DNA of 45,025 nucleotides from Alphaproteobacteria bacterium. Lineage in GTDB: Bacteria; Pseudomonadota; Alphaproteobacteria; Sphingomonadales; Sphingomonadaceae. The translations under genes and the position numbers were made by a program. Below, piece after piece: positions 17,253 through 24,984 of this stretch (positions are counted from its first letter, which is position 1; every line of letters begins with the position of its first letter). Below the pieces are notes generated by a model. The model was not told the origin of the DNA and did not search any database. It saw only the letters and a program-made list of their open reading frames with translations. The DNA is taken from NCBI GenBank assembly GCA_018823905.1, contig JAHJHL010000182.1, positions 1 through 45,025 of the forward strand, given 5' to 3'.

Positions 17253-17845
17253 GATGCGGCCAATCCGGTCGTCCGCAGCCACGCCAGCAGGGGGAGCATC
17301 GGCATGCCGATGATCGTCCAGGGATCGCCCTCAACCTTTTCGAACAATTGCACGCCCGCTCCCTCGATCTCGTAACAGCCGACGGTCCAGCGAATGCTGT
17401 CCCAATGCTGCGCGACATAGGCAGCGATGAAGGCGTCGGACAAGGGACGCATCCACAGCTTTGCCTCGCCGGTCGCGCGCCACACGGGCGCACCGTCGCG
17501 CGCGGCGACCGCGGCGCTGAACAAGCGGTGGCGCGCGCCTGCCATGCGGCGGAGGTGATCGGCGGCTTCGTCAGGTGTCTCGGGCTTCGAGAGCATCGTG
17601 CCGTCGTCCAGCGCGAGCGTAGAGTCGGCGCCGACGACGGTAACGCCCGGCAGGCGCGACGAGATTTTGATCGCTTTCGCCTCGGCCAGCGCATCGGCAA
17701 TGTTGCGCGGCGTCTGGCCCGCGGCAAGCAGCGCCGCGGTCAGCGCCTCTTCATCGACATGCGCGGCGGTCGTTTCGAACTCGAGCCCGGCGGCGCGGAG
17801 CATCGCGGCGCGGCCACTGCTTTGCGAGGCGAGCAGCAGCGTCAT
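17249..17845 (-). CDS. Maf-family nucleotide pyrophosphatase
   Basis: The 198-residue Maf/YceF-type protein has the N-terminal LLLASQSSGRAAMLRAAGL motif, the VVGADSTLAL strand with the metal-binding Asp, SKPETPDEAADHLRRM, and the C-terminal GCYEIEGAGVQLFEKVEGDPWTIIGMPM. Maf proteins hydrolyse non-canonical or modified nucleoside triphosphates (dTTP/UTP or 7-methyl-GTP subtypes). The SQSSGR form is closer to the YceF group, but the subtype is not certain. The ATG overlaps the ppsR stop (ATGA). Confidence 0.93.
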   Translation of the reverse strand: MTLLLASQSSGRAAMLRAAGLEFETTAAHVDEEALTAALLAAGQTPRNIADALAEAKAIKISSRLPGVTVVGADSTLALDDGTMLSKPETPDEAADHLRRMAGARHRLFSAAVAARDGAPVWRATGEAKLWMRPLSDAFIAAYVAQHWDSIRWTVGCYEIEGAGVQLFEKVEGDPWTIIGMPMLPLLAWLRTTGLAAS

Positions 17846-18654
17846 GCGGAGCCGCGATCCTCGACCAGCTTGATCACCGCCGCCGCGGTCTCCTCGATCG
17901 AACGGCGCGTCACATCGATCACTGGCCAGCCATTGTCGGCAAACATGCGCCGCGCATAGGCCAGCTCGGCCTTCACCCGCTCGTCATCGACATAGGCGGT
18001 TTCGGGCGCCTGGTTGAGCGAGAGCAGCCGGTTGCGCCGCACCTGCACCAACCGGTCCAGTCCGGTCGTCAACCCAACGACCATCGGGCGTTTCAATCGG
18101 TACAAGGCATCGGGCGGCGGCGATTCAGGAACGATCGGAATGTTCGCGGTCTTGAAGCCGCGGTTGGCGAGGTAGATGCTCGTCGGGGTCTTTGACGTCC
18201 GCGACACGCCGGCGAGGACAATGTCAGCCTGTTCCCAATTTTCCCAGCCGATGCCATCATCATGCGCCACGGTGAACTGAATCGCCTCGACCCGCGCAAA
18301 ATAGGCGGCATCGAGCTGATGCTGGCGCCCCGGCCGCGCTTTCGCTTCCTGGCCGAGCATCCGCGACAGCGCATCGGTTACCGCATCAAGCGCGGGGACG
18401 AGCGGCAGGTTGAGCGCGCCGGCGCGGCGCTCGAGGCTCACGCGCAGGTCGCCGTTGACCAGCGTGAACAGGATCATGCCCGGGCTCGCCTGCACTTCGG
18501 CCATGATCCGGTCAAGATGCGATTCCGATCGCACCATCGGCCAGAAATGGCGCACCACCTCGACATCGTCGAACTGCGCGATCGCCGCCTTGGCGATATT
18601 TTCGAGTGTCTCGCCCGTGGAGTCGGATATGAGATGAAGGTGGAGCCGGCCCAT
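17842..18654 (-). CDS. ppsR: Pyruvate,phosphate/water dikinase regulatory protein (DUF299)
   Basis: The 270-residue protein has the N-terminal LHLISDSTGETLENIAKAA motif, SHLDRIMAEVQASPGMILFTLVN, and the nucleotide-binding signature ADIVLAGVSRTSKTPTSIYLANRG, all characteristic of the bifunctional kinase/pyrophosphorylase that switches PEP synthase or PPDK off and on. The ATG at 18654 (MGRLHLHL) is the conserved start, so I reject the longer frame to 18954, which would read through the origin region. It is the first gene leftward of oriC and heads the ppsR-maf-aroE-coaE-dnaQ run. Confidence 0.93.
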   Translation of the reverse strand: MGRLHLHLISDSTGETLENIAKAAIAQFDDVEVVRHFWPMVRSESHLDRIMAEVQASPGMILFTLVNGDLRVSLERRAGALNLPLVPALDAVTDALSRMLGQEAKARPGRQHQLDAAYFARVEAIQFTVAHDDGIGWENWEQADIVLAGVSRTSKTPTSIYLANRGFKTANIPIVPESPPPDALYRLKRPMVVGLTTGLDRLVQVRRNRLLSLNQAPETAYVDDERVKAELAYARRMFADNGWPVIDVTRRSIEETAAAVIKLVEDRGSA

Positions 18655-19004
18655 CGCGGCACCATGGCGGGAAGCCGCGGAAAAAGGCAATCCCGGATCA
18701 GGTCGGCAATGCCGAAAAAGGCGCCTGTGGATAAGTTTTGGACAAGCGCGGGGAGCAAATGGGGACAGAGGATTCATCCCCGAGCGTGTCGATTGCGCTC
18801 CACCACTTGTCCACAAGGGACAAATCTTATCCACAGGCTGTGAATTAGGAGCACGGCGGGTCGCGACTCTGGAGCAAAGGGCGGCATGATCAGAGTCAAG
18901 CTGTTGGCAAAAACGACGCCCCGGCCTAAAGCCGCGCTGTTCGCCGACCAACAAACCACCACAATTTCATTTAAGATATTATTGATAGAAGAAAGAGGGG
19001 CCGT
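18655..19004. other. Probable chromosomal replication origin (oriC)
   Basis: This 350-bp divergent gap between ppsR and hemE holds two perfect DnaA boxes: TGTGGATAA (18726-18734) and TTATCCACA (18827-18835). It also has near matches TTGTCCACA (18807-18815) and TGTGAATTA (18839-18847). An AT-rich stretch lies just before hemE (about 18958-18992), a candidate unwinding element. There TTAA-N7-TTGA (18971-18985) resembles a CtrA site with one mismatch. The gap beside hemE is where the Caulobacter origin lies. Gene strand switches here, and parAB and parS are 7-12 kb away. Replication start itself is not demonstrated. Confidence 0.82.
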
Positions 19005-20033
19005 GTGAAGGCGTCACCGAAGAGCTTGCTGGCCGTGCTGCGCGGGGTGCGGCAGGAACGCCCGCCACTGTGGCTGATGCGTCAGGCGGGACGCTATCTT
19101 CCCGAATATCGCGCGCTGCGGGAAACCAAGGGCGGTTTCCTCGAGCTATGCTATGATCCTGAAGCGGCGGCGGAAGTCACCCTGCAGCCGATCCGGCGCT
19201 TCGGCTTCGACGGGTCGATCCTGTTTTCGGACATCTTGATCGTCCCTCACGCGCTGGGACAGAAATTATGGTTCGAGGCGGGCGAGGGGCCACGGCTGGC
19301 CCCGCCGCTCGTCGATAACGCATTGGCGGCGCTGGAAGCGGCGCCCGAGCGGCTTGACCCCATTTATGCGACCGTAGCGCGCGTCGCCGCGTCGCTGCCT
19401 GCCGAAACGACCTTTCTGGGTTTTGCCGGCAGCCCGTGGACGGTCGCAACCTACATGGTCGCAGGGCAGGGGTCGAAGGATCAGGCTGCGGCGCGGCGGC
19501 TGGCCTTCGGCGATCCCGCGGCGTTCCAGGCGATCATCGATGCGATCGTCGATGTTACGGTAATTTACCTGTCGGGTCAGATCGAACATGGCGTCGAGGC
19601 GGTGCAGCTGTTCGACAGCTGGGCCGGCAGCCTCAGCCCGGCGCAATTCGAACGCTGGGTCATCGCCCCCAACGCGGAAATTGTCCGCCGCCTGAAGGCG
19701 ATGCACCCCGACACCCCGGTGATCGGCTTTCCGAAGGGTGCCGGCGGCAAGCTGCGTGCTTATGCCGATGAAACCGGGGTCGATGCGATCGGACTCGACG
19801 AGACGGTCGATCCTGACTGGGCCGACCGCGTCCTGCCGCAATATCTGCCGGTGCAGGGCAATCTCGATCCGCTGGCGTTGGTGGCGGGCGGCGCGGCCCT
19901 CGACGTCGCGATCGACCGCATCCTTGCAGCGTTCCCGGCGCGTCCCCATATCTTCAATCTCGGCCATGGCATCGTCCCCGACACGCCGATCGCCCATGTC
20001 GAGCATCTGATCAGACGGGTTCGCGGCGGGTAA
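19005..20033 (+). CDS. hemE: Uroporphyrinogen decarboxylase
   Basis: The 342-residue protein has the substrate-binding signature LWLMRQAGRYLPEYRALR, the ILFSDILIVPHALG strand, GFAGSPWTVATYMV and the C-terminal HIFNLGHGIVPDTPI. HemE converts uroporphyrinogen III to coproporphyrinogen III in heme synthesis. Translation probably starts at GTG 19005, with GAGGGG about 3-8 nt upstream; no ATG fits the conserved N-terminus. The promoter must lie within the origin gap, so hemE expression and replication initiation could interfere, as is discussed for Caulobacter. Confidence 0.96.
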   Translation: MKASPKSLLAVLRGVRQERPPLWLMRQAGRYLPEYRALRETKGGFLELCYDPEAAAEVTLQPIRRFGFDGSILFSDILIVPHALGQKLWFEAGEGPRLAPPLVDNALAALEAAPERLDPIYATVARVAASLPAETTFLGFAGSPWTVATYMVAGQGSKDQAAARRLAFGDPAAFQAIIDAIVDVTVIYLSGQIEHGVEAVQLFDSWAGSLSPAQFERWVIAPNAEIVRRLKAMHPDTPVIGFPKGAGGKLRAYADETGVDAIGLDETVDPDWADRVLPQYLPVQGNLDPLALVAGGAALDVAIDRILAAFPARPHIFNLGHGIVPDTPIAHVEHLIRRVRGG

Positions 20034-20034
20034 T

Positions 20035-20484
20035 ATGGCAGACTGGGCAGGATTTTTGGGGGCGACGATGCTTTGGGTCAAAGCGGCGCACATCATTTTT
20101 GTCATCTTCCTGATGGCCGGCCTGTTCATGATGCCGCGCTTTTTTGTCTATCACCACCAATGTGCCGTTGGCTCGGACGAGGACAAAAAGTGGCTCGAGC
20201 GTGAAGACCGTTTGCGTCGCATCATCCTGAATCCGTCGCTGACGATCGTCTGGATCCTCGGGCTGCTGCTCGCCTTCAACGGCAATTATTGGGGCGAGAC
20301 CTGGTTCATTGCCAAATTCATCCTGGTGTTTGCGCTGTCGGGTTACCACGGCTGGATGATCGGCTATTTCAAGAAGCTGCAACACGGATTGCGGCCGCTT
20401 ACTGAAAAGCAGCTCCGGCTGCTCAACGAAGTCCCCGGTGTGGCCGCGGCGATCATCGTCATCCTGGCGGTGGTTCGGCCCTGA
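20035..20484 (+). CDS. hemJ: Protoporphyrinogen IX oxidase HemJ
   Basis: This is a 149-residue integral membrane protein (about four helices) with the HemJ/UPF0093 signature WVKAAHIIFVIFLMAGLFMMPRFFVYHH, including the conserved His19, and LNPSLTIVWILGLLLAF and KFILVFALSGYHGWM. HemJ oxidises protoporphyrinogen IX in the cytoplasmic membrane in bacteria lacking HemG/HemY. It starts one base after the hemE stop, so the two heme genes form an operon. ATG 20068 (MLWVKAAH), with GGGGG upstream, is a plausible alternative start that fits the shorter N-termini of many homologues. Confidence 0.9.
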   Translation: MADWAGFLGATMLWVKAAHIIFVIFLMAGLFMMPRFFVYHHQCAVGSDEDKKWLEREDRLRRIILNPSLTIVWILGLLLAFNGNYWGETWFIAKFILVFALSGYHGWMIGYFKKLQHGLRPLTEKQLRLLNEVPGVAAAIIVILAVVRP

Positions 20485-20511
20485 TATAGGGTGTTCCTGG
20501 CGCAGGTCCGA

Positions 20512-20538
20512 TTGACTTGCCAACGCGGCGGTTATAGG
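20512..20538 (+). promoter_or_regulatory. Candidate rho promoter
   Basis: TTGACT (20512-20517) and TATAGG (20533-20538) with a 15-bp spacer, slightly shorter than the usual 16-18. They lie 143 bp before rho and just upstream of the hairpin-rich leader. Confidence 0.4.
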
Positions 20539-20544
20539 GGCCGT

Positions 20545-20680
20545 CTCAATCCCGCCAGCCGGGCGGCGCTTCCCAAGCGCCGAAGCTATCGCCAACGGTC
20601 GTCCCACGGCCGGATAGGCACCCCAGCGGTGCAATGAAAATCGACTGCCATTTTCCCTAAAATTCACCTGGAATCCATCC
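20545..20680 (+). promoter_or_regulatory. Structured leader upstream of rho
   Basis: Three consecutive hairpins are visible. The first is GGCGCTT/AAGCGCC (20565-20581) with a CCC loop. The second is a compound stem CTATC/GATAG (20586-20617) enclosing GGTCGT/ACGGCC, also with a CCC loop. The third is CACC/GGTG around 20619-20631. The first two loops share the UCCCA sequence. Rho genes are autoregulated by premature termination in their leaders, so a regulatory role is likely but not shown. I recognise no named RNA family. Confidence 0.42.
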
Positions 20681-21934
20681 ATGCATCTTAAAGAACTCAA
20701 AACGAAATCGCCCGCCCAGCTGGTCGAAATGGCCGAGGAACTGGGGGTCGAGGGCGCCTCGACGCTGCGCAAACAGGATCTGATGTTCTCGATCCTCAAA
20801 GAAGTCGCCGAGGATGAAGAGATTATCGGCTCGGGCACGATCGAAGTGCTGCCGGACTCCTTCGGCTTTCTGCGTTCGTCCGAAGCCAATTATCTCGCCG
20901 GTCCCGACGACATCTATGTGTCGCCGAACCAGGTCCGCAAACATGGCCTACGCACCGGCGACACCGTCGAAGGCGAGATCCGCGCGCCGCGCGACGGCGA
21001 ACGCTATTTCGCGCTGACCAAGCTGATCAGCGTCAATTTCGACGATCCCGATGTCGTGCGTCACCGGGTCAATTTCGATAACCTGACCCCGCTCTATCCG
21101 AACCAGAAGCTGTCGCTCGACACCGTCGATCCGACGGTGAAGGACAAGTCGGCGCGGGTGATCGACCTGATCAGCCCGCAGGGCAAGGGCCAGCGCGCCT
21201 TGATCGTTGCGCCGCCGCGCACGGGTAAAACCGTGCTGCTGCAGAATATTGCGAAAGCGATCACCGACAATCATCCCGAGGTGTATCTGATCGTCCTGCT
21301 CGTCGACGAACGCCCCGAAGAAGTCACCGACATGCAGCGCAGCGTGAAGGGCGAGGTCGTGTCCTCGACCTTCGACGAACCTGCAACACGTCACGTCCAG
21401 GTCGCCGAAATGGTGATCGAAAAGGCGAAGCGCCTCGTCGAGCACAAGAAGGATGTCGTCATCCTGCTTGATTCGATCACGCGCCTTGGCCGCGCCTACA
21501 ACACCGTGGTCCCCTCGTCGGGCAAGGTGCTGACCGGCGGTGTCGATGCCAATGCGCTGCAGCGCCCAAAGCGCTTCTTCGGCGCCGCGCGTAACATCGA
21601 AGAAGGCGGATCGCTGTCGATCATCGCCACCGCGTTGATCGATACCGGCAGCCGCATGGACGAAGTGATCTTTGAAGAGTTCAAGGGCACCGGCAACTCC
21701 GAAATCGTCCTCGACCGCAAAGTCGCCGACAAGCGCATCTTCCCTGCGCTCGACGTCGGCAAGTCGGGCACGCGCAAGGAAGAGCTGCTGATGGAAAAGG
21801 ACAAGCTCAGTAAAATGTGGGTGCTGCGCCGTATCCTGATGCAGATGGGTACCATCGACGCGATGGAATTTCTGCTCGACAAGATCAAGGATTCGAAGAC
21901 CAACGAGGATTTCTTCGATTCGATGAACCAATAG
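20681..21934 (+). CDS. rho: Transcription termination factor Rho
   Basis: The 417-residue hexameric RNA helicase starts with [22 protein letters not shown] (N-terminal domain). An OSB RNA-binding domain follows (about 50-125: [26 protein letters not shown]). The Walker A is [12 protein letters not shown], the Walker B is [16 protein letters not shown], and the Q/R loops lie in [15 protein letters not shown]. Rho terminates transcription at unstructured C-rich RNA sites. Length and motifs are standard. The gene follows hemJ after a 196-bp leader region and precedes a short ABM-domain gene. Confidence 0.98.
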   Translation: MHLKELKTKSPAQLVEMAEELGVEGASTLRKQDLMFSILKEVAEDEEIIGSGTIEVLPDSFGFLRSSEANYLAGPDDIYVSPNQVRKHGLRTGDTVEGEIRAPRDGERYFALTKLISVNFDDPDVVRHRVNFDNLTPLYPNQKLSLDTVDPTVKDKSARVIDLISPQGKGQRALIVAPPRTGKTVLLQNIAKAITDNHPEVYLIVLLVDERPEEVTDMQRSVKGEVVSSTFDEPATRHVQVAEMVIEKAKRLVEHKKDVVILLDSITRLGRAYNTVVPSSGKVLTGGVDANALQRPKRFFGAARNIEEGGSLSIIATALIDTGSRMDEVIFEEFKGTGNSEIVLDRKVADKRIFPALDVGKSGTRKEELLMEKDKLSKMWVLRRILMQMGTIDAMEFLLDKIKDSKTNEDFFDSMNQ

Positions 21935-21950
21935 GGCGGATGCTCGCGAC

Positions 21951-22241
21951 ATGATCGTCGAGCACGCGCTGTTGCACGTTCGTGCCGGCGACGGCGCCGC
22001 GTTTGAACGCGCTTTGGCTCAAGCGCGCCCGCTGATCGCCGCCTCGCCCGGATTTTTGGGGATAGAGGTGCGGCGCGGGTGCGAAGCGGTGGAAACTTAC
22101 TTGCTGATCGTGCATTGGGACCGCATGGAAGACCATCGTGATGGTTTTCGCTGCTCCGATCGATACAACGAGTGGCGGACGCTGTTGCATCCTTTTTATG
22201 ATCCCATGCCTGTCGTGCAATATTTCGGAGAGCCTGTGTGA
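21951..22241 (+). CDS. Antibiotic biosynthesis monooxygenase (ABM) domain protein
   Basis: This is a 96-residue dimeric alpha-beta barrel protein: IVEHALLHVRAGDGAAFERALAQARPLIAASPGFLGIEVRRG (split over residues 2-43), then TYLLIVHWDRMEDHRDGFR and a C-terminal LHPFYDPMPVVQYF. ABM-fold proteins include small cofactorless monooxygenases and many stress-related proteins of unknown substrate. Its last codon GTG doubles as the start of the following TerC gene, so the two are translationally coupled. Confidence 0.82.
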   Translation: MIVEHALLHVRAGDGAAFERALAQARPLIAASPGFLGIEVRRGCEAVETYLLIVHWDRMEDHRDGFRCSDRYNEWRTLLHPFYDPMPVVQYFGEPV

Positions 22242-22963
22242 TTGACCTTTTGTTGACCGCTGCCACCACGGCTGCGCAAGGTTTTGGTGGCCCCAGCGAA
22301 ATATGGGGCCATATCGTCAACGACTTTTCGAACATCACCGAACCCGCTGCGATGGCGGCTTTTTTGCAGGTGTTGCTGATCGACCTCGTGCTGGCGGGCG
22401 ATAATGCGATCGTCGTCGGCGCGCTCGCCGCGGGCCTGCCCGCCGACCAGCGCCGCAAGGTGATCATCATCGGTGTGCTGGCCGCATTGGTGCTGCGCAT
22501 TGCCTTCGCGTTGGTCGTCACCCAGCTGCTCCAGATCGTCGGGCTGATCTTCATCGGCGGGCTGCTGCTCGCTTGGGTCGCGTGGAAAATGTGGCGCGAA
22601 CTGCGGGAGGGCGTACATTCGGCCGGATCGCCCGAAGTCGCGGGTGACGAACATTCTGGCCTGAAACCTGCCAAGAGCTTTGCCGCCGCCGCCTGGGCGG
22701 TCGCCATCGCGGACGTGTCGATGAGCCTCGACAACGTCCTCGCGGTCGCTGGCGCGGCGCGCGATCACCCCGGTATCATGATCGTCGGCTTGATTGTCGC
22801 GGTCATCCTGATGGGCGTCGCCGCGAACATCATCGCCAAATATATCGAGCGGTATCGCTGGATCGCTTATATCGGCCTTGCGGTCATCGTCTATGTCGCG
22901 GTCAAGATGATCTACGACGGCTGGGTCGACCCGTCGGTCGGGCTCGGCACCTTGCTGGGCTAG
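22238..22963 (+). CDS. TerC family integral membrane protein
   Basis: The 241-residue protein has about seven membrane helices. The first core helix LIDLVLAGDNAIVVGALAAGL and the later AVAIADVSMSLDNVLAVAG are the two acidic signature helices of the TerC family (YjbE-type). They have been linked to tellurite resistance and, in better-studied members, to manganese export or metalation of exported proteins. A hydrophilic, His/Glu-containing loop (about 125-150) sits between the halves. The start is GTG 22238 overlapping the ABM stop (GTGA). The coupling is the only clue to its role. Confidence 0.87.
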   Translation: MIDLLLTAATTAAQGFGGPSEIWGHIVNDFSNITEPAAMAAFLQVLLIDLVLAGDNAIVVGALAAGLPADQRRKVIIIGVLAALVLRIAFALVVTQLLQIVGLIFIGGLLLAWVAWKMWRELREGVHSAGSPEVAGDEHSGLKPAKSFAAAAWAVAIADVSMSLDNVLAVAGAARDHPGIMIVGLIVAVILMGVAANIIAKYIERYRWIAYIGLAVIVYVAVKMIYDGWVDPSVGLGTLLG

Positions 22964-23066
22964 ACAGCATCGATATCCCGACGCTGACGGGTCAGATACT
23001 GGTCGGCGTCGGGACGATCGCGGTGTATCGGCTTGGTTTTCGCGGTTCCGGCACCATTTAGGCTCG

Positions 23067-23468
23067 ATGCCCCCACTTCATCTCACCAAGGTCGCGGTCG
23101 GTTGCGCGCACGTCGAGACGTTCGCGCGCCGGGTGGCGGCGCGCGTGCGCGATGGCGAGTTGCGCGTGCCGACGCGGATGCGGCCGAAGCGGATGGACGA
23201 GCTGGTTGGCGGCTATTTGCACTGGATCATCAAGCACCGCATCGTGGCGCGGCAGCAGATTTTGCGCTTCGACGACCGCAAGGATGGCCGGGTCGACATC
23301 GTCTGTTCGGAAGATCTGGAAATCCTGCCGCCGCTGTCGAAGCGAGCGCATCAGGGCTGGCGCTACCTCGCCGATGACGATGCGCCCAAGGGCATGGCCG
23401 AGCACGACGGTGTCGCCGACCTGCCGCCGCACCTCTACCGCGAGCTCGCTGCGCTGATGCTGATCTAG
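23067..23468 (+). CDS. DUF1489 family protein
   Basis: The 133-residue protein matches the alphaproteobacterial DUF1489 family: start MPPLHLTKVAVGCAHVETFARRV, middle TRMRPKRMDELVGGYLHWIIKHRIVARQQILRF, and AHQGWRYLADDDAPKGM. Its function is unknown, and no signal peptide or membrane span is seen. The 103-bp gap before it contains no recognisable gene. It converges on an NTF2-like gene with only 14 bp between stops. Confidence 0.82.
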   Translation: MPPLHLTKVAVGCAHVETFARRVAARVRDGELRVPTRMRPKRMDELVGGYLHWIIKHRIVARQQILRFDDRKDGRVDIVCSEDLEILPPLSKRAHQGWRYLADDDAPKGMAEHDGVADLPPHLYRELAALMLI

Positions 23469-23482
23469 CGCGGCGCGAACGC

Positions 23483-23890
23483 CTAGCCCTGCGCGGCGAG
23501 CATTTCGCCCATTTTTTCCCAGACCTTGTTGATTGCCTTGAGCGGGCGGACCATCACCTTGAAATCGATGATCTTTCCGTCTTCGTTCCAGCGGATGATA
23601 TCGACGCCGTTGATGTGGATCCCATCAAGCGTGGTGGCGAATTCGAGCATCGCCTGGTCGCCGTCGATGATCTCGCGCTCGTAACGGAAATCGTCACCGC
23701 CGAGGACATGGCTGGCGGCGTGGAGATAGGCGAACACCTTGTCGCGGCCCGCTTGCGGCGAATGAACGACCGGCGAATGAAACACCGCATCCTCGGCGAG
23801 CATATCGCGGAGCGCCTGCGGGTCGCCGCCGTCTTCCATATAGGCGTGCCAGGCCGCAACCCCCGTCTGGGCGAGATTGGCGGCGCTCAC
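23483..23890 (-). CDS. NTF2/SnoaL-like domain protein
   Basis: The 135-residue protein has the cone-shaped NTF2/SnoaL-like fold pattern: WHAYMEDGGDPQALRDMLAEDAVFHSPVVHSPQAGRDKVFAYL, then YEREIIDGDQAMLEFATTLDGIHINGVDIIRWNEDGKI, ending in a helix. Members are enzymes or ligand-binding proteins of diverse function. The GTG start at 23890 overlaps the TGA of the dienelactone hydrolase (GTGA), so the two probably act in one small pathway that I cannot name. Confidence 0.82.
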   Translation of the reverse strand: MSAANLAQTGVAAWHAYMEDGGDPQALRDMLAEDAVFHSPVVHSPQAGRDKVFAYLHAASHVLGGDDFRYEREIIDGDQAMLEFATTLDGIHINGVDIIRWNEDGKIIDFKVMVRPLKAINKVWEKMGEMLAAQG

Positions 23891-24585
23891 GCCAGATGCT
23901 CGGCGAAAAAGGCCTTGGTGCGGCCATCGGCGAGCTGCGCGCCCGCTTCGTCGCGGCGATTGCCGCCGGTTGCGGCAAAGCCATGGTCAAGCCCCGCATA
24001 ATCGTGGAGCGTGACCTTGGGATGCGAATCAAGGCCTTCGTGCATTCTCGCCTGCGCCTCCGGACCGACGAGGTGATCGGCGGTGGGGATATGCAGCATC
24101 AGCGGGTGCGCGATCGCGTGGCTTTCGTTCAGCATCTGGTCGATCATGACGCCATAATAGCCGACCGACGCATTCACGTCGGTGCGCGCCGCGGCCATAT
24201 AGGCCAGCCGCCCGCCCAGGCAGAAGCCGACGCAGCCGACCTTGGTCGCGCCCTGTGCGTGGAGCCAGCGGATCGCCGCCTCGATGTCCTTGACCCCGTC
24301 ATCGGCGTCATATTGGCCAAAATAGCCGAAGGCCTCCTGCAACTCCGCCTCGACATCGGGGTCGAGTTCAACCCCGGGGGCAAAGCGCCAGAACAGGTCG
24401 GGAGCGATCGCGAGATAGCCCTGCGCCGCCCACTCGTCGCATTTCTCGCGAATCCCGGCATTCACCCCGAAGATTTCGGGAATGACGATGATCGCGCGCG
24501 ACGAGTCGGCATCGGGGCGTGCGACATAGGCGGGGATGGCATTTGTCCCGTCGAGCGCGGGGATCGTGATGTTCGTCGCGGACAT
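23887..24585 (-). CDS. Dienelactone hydrolase family protein
   Basis: The 232-residue alpha/beta hydrolase has the dienelactone hydrolase triad: nucleophile C122 in VGFCLGG, D170 in HIPTADHLVG and H201 in AGLDHGF, plus the conserved E37 in VIPEIFG that tunes the cysteine. Dienelactone hydrolases open lactones in chloroaromatic degradation, but the family is broad and the true substrate is not deducible. AGGA lies about 8 nt before the ATG. Together with the overlapping NTF2-like gene it forms a minus-strand pair inserted in the otherwise plus-strand origin block. Confidence 0.9.
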   Translation of the reverse strand: MSATNITIPALDGTNAIPAYVARPDADSSRAIIVIPEIFGVNAGIREKCDEWAAQGYLAIAPDLFWRFAPGVELDPDVEAELQEAFGYFGQYDADDGVKDIEAAIRWLHAQGATKVGCVGFCLGGRLAYMAAARTDVNASVGYYGVMIDQMLNESHAIAHPLMLHIPTADHLVGPEAQARMHEGLDSHPKVTLHDYAGLDHGFAATGGNRRDEAGAQLADGRTKAFFAEHLA

Positions 24586-24690
24586 GAGGGGGGTTCCTGA
24601 CTCTTGCTAAATGGCGTTGAAAGCGCGAAGCTAGCGGGGCTGCGGGCACGGCTCAAGCGGCTTACCGGTTTATCGGGGCGGAGACAGGCG

Positions 24691-24984
24691 ATGAAGTTCA
24701 ATATCGAGATCGATTGCACCCCGCAGGAGGCGCGGCAGCTGTTCGGCCTGCCCGATCTGGAACCGCTGCACGATGTCTATCTCGACCGCGTCAAGGAATT
24801 GATGGCGAAGGGGATTACCCCCGACATGGTGCAGGCGATGGTCAAGACCTGGGTGCCGATGGGCGAGAGCGGGCTGGGGCTGGTTCAGTCGCTGCTTGGC
24901 CAGTTTGGCGGCGGGTTGATGGGCGGCGCCAGCAAATCGGCCGTCGCAGACGACGACAAGCCGGCGCGAGGGCGCAAGAGCTGA
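24691..24984 (+). CDS. DUF6489 family protein
   Basis: The 97-residue protein starts MKFNIEIDCTPQEARQLFGLPDLEPLHDVYLDRVKELMAKG (split). The predicted helix continues through PDMVQAMVKTWVPMGESGLGLVQSLLGQF, and the tail is charged (DDDKPARGRKS). This matches a small conserved sphingomonad/alphaproteobacterial family of unknown function. A GGAGA ribosome binding site is about 10 nt before ATG 24691. Its TGA overlaps the inferred CTG start of mnmE, suggesting coupling with the tRNA-modification gene. Confidence 0.78.
   Translation: MKFNIEIDCTPQEARQLFGLPDLEPLHDVYLDRVKELMAKGITPDMVQAMVKTWVPMGESGLGLVQSLLGQFGGGLMGGASKSAVADDDKPARGRKS

Noticed and set aside
18655..18954. N-terminal extension of ppsR through the origin gap
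   Set aside because: The conserved family start is MGRLHLHLISDSTGE at 18654; the extension would translate the DnaA boxes and has no family support.
22964..23061. A roughly 30-residue stretch after terC that reads like IPTLTGQILVGVGTIAVYRLGF
   Set aside because: It looks protein-like and ends in a stop, but it has no start codon and no upstream continuation in frame. It might be a gene remnant, but the evidence is too thin to list.
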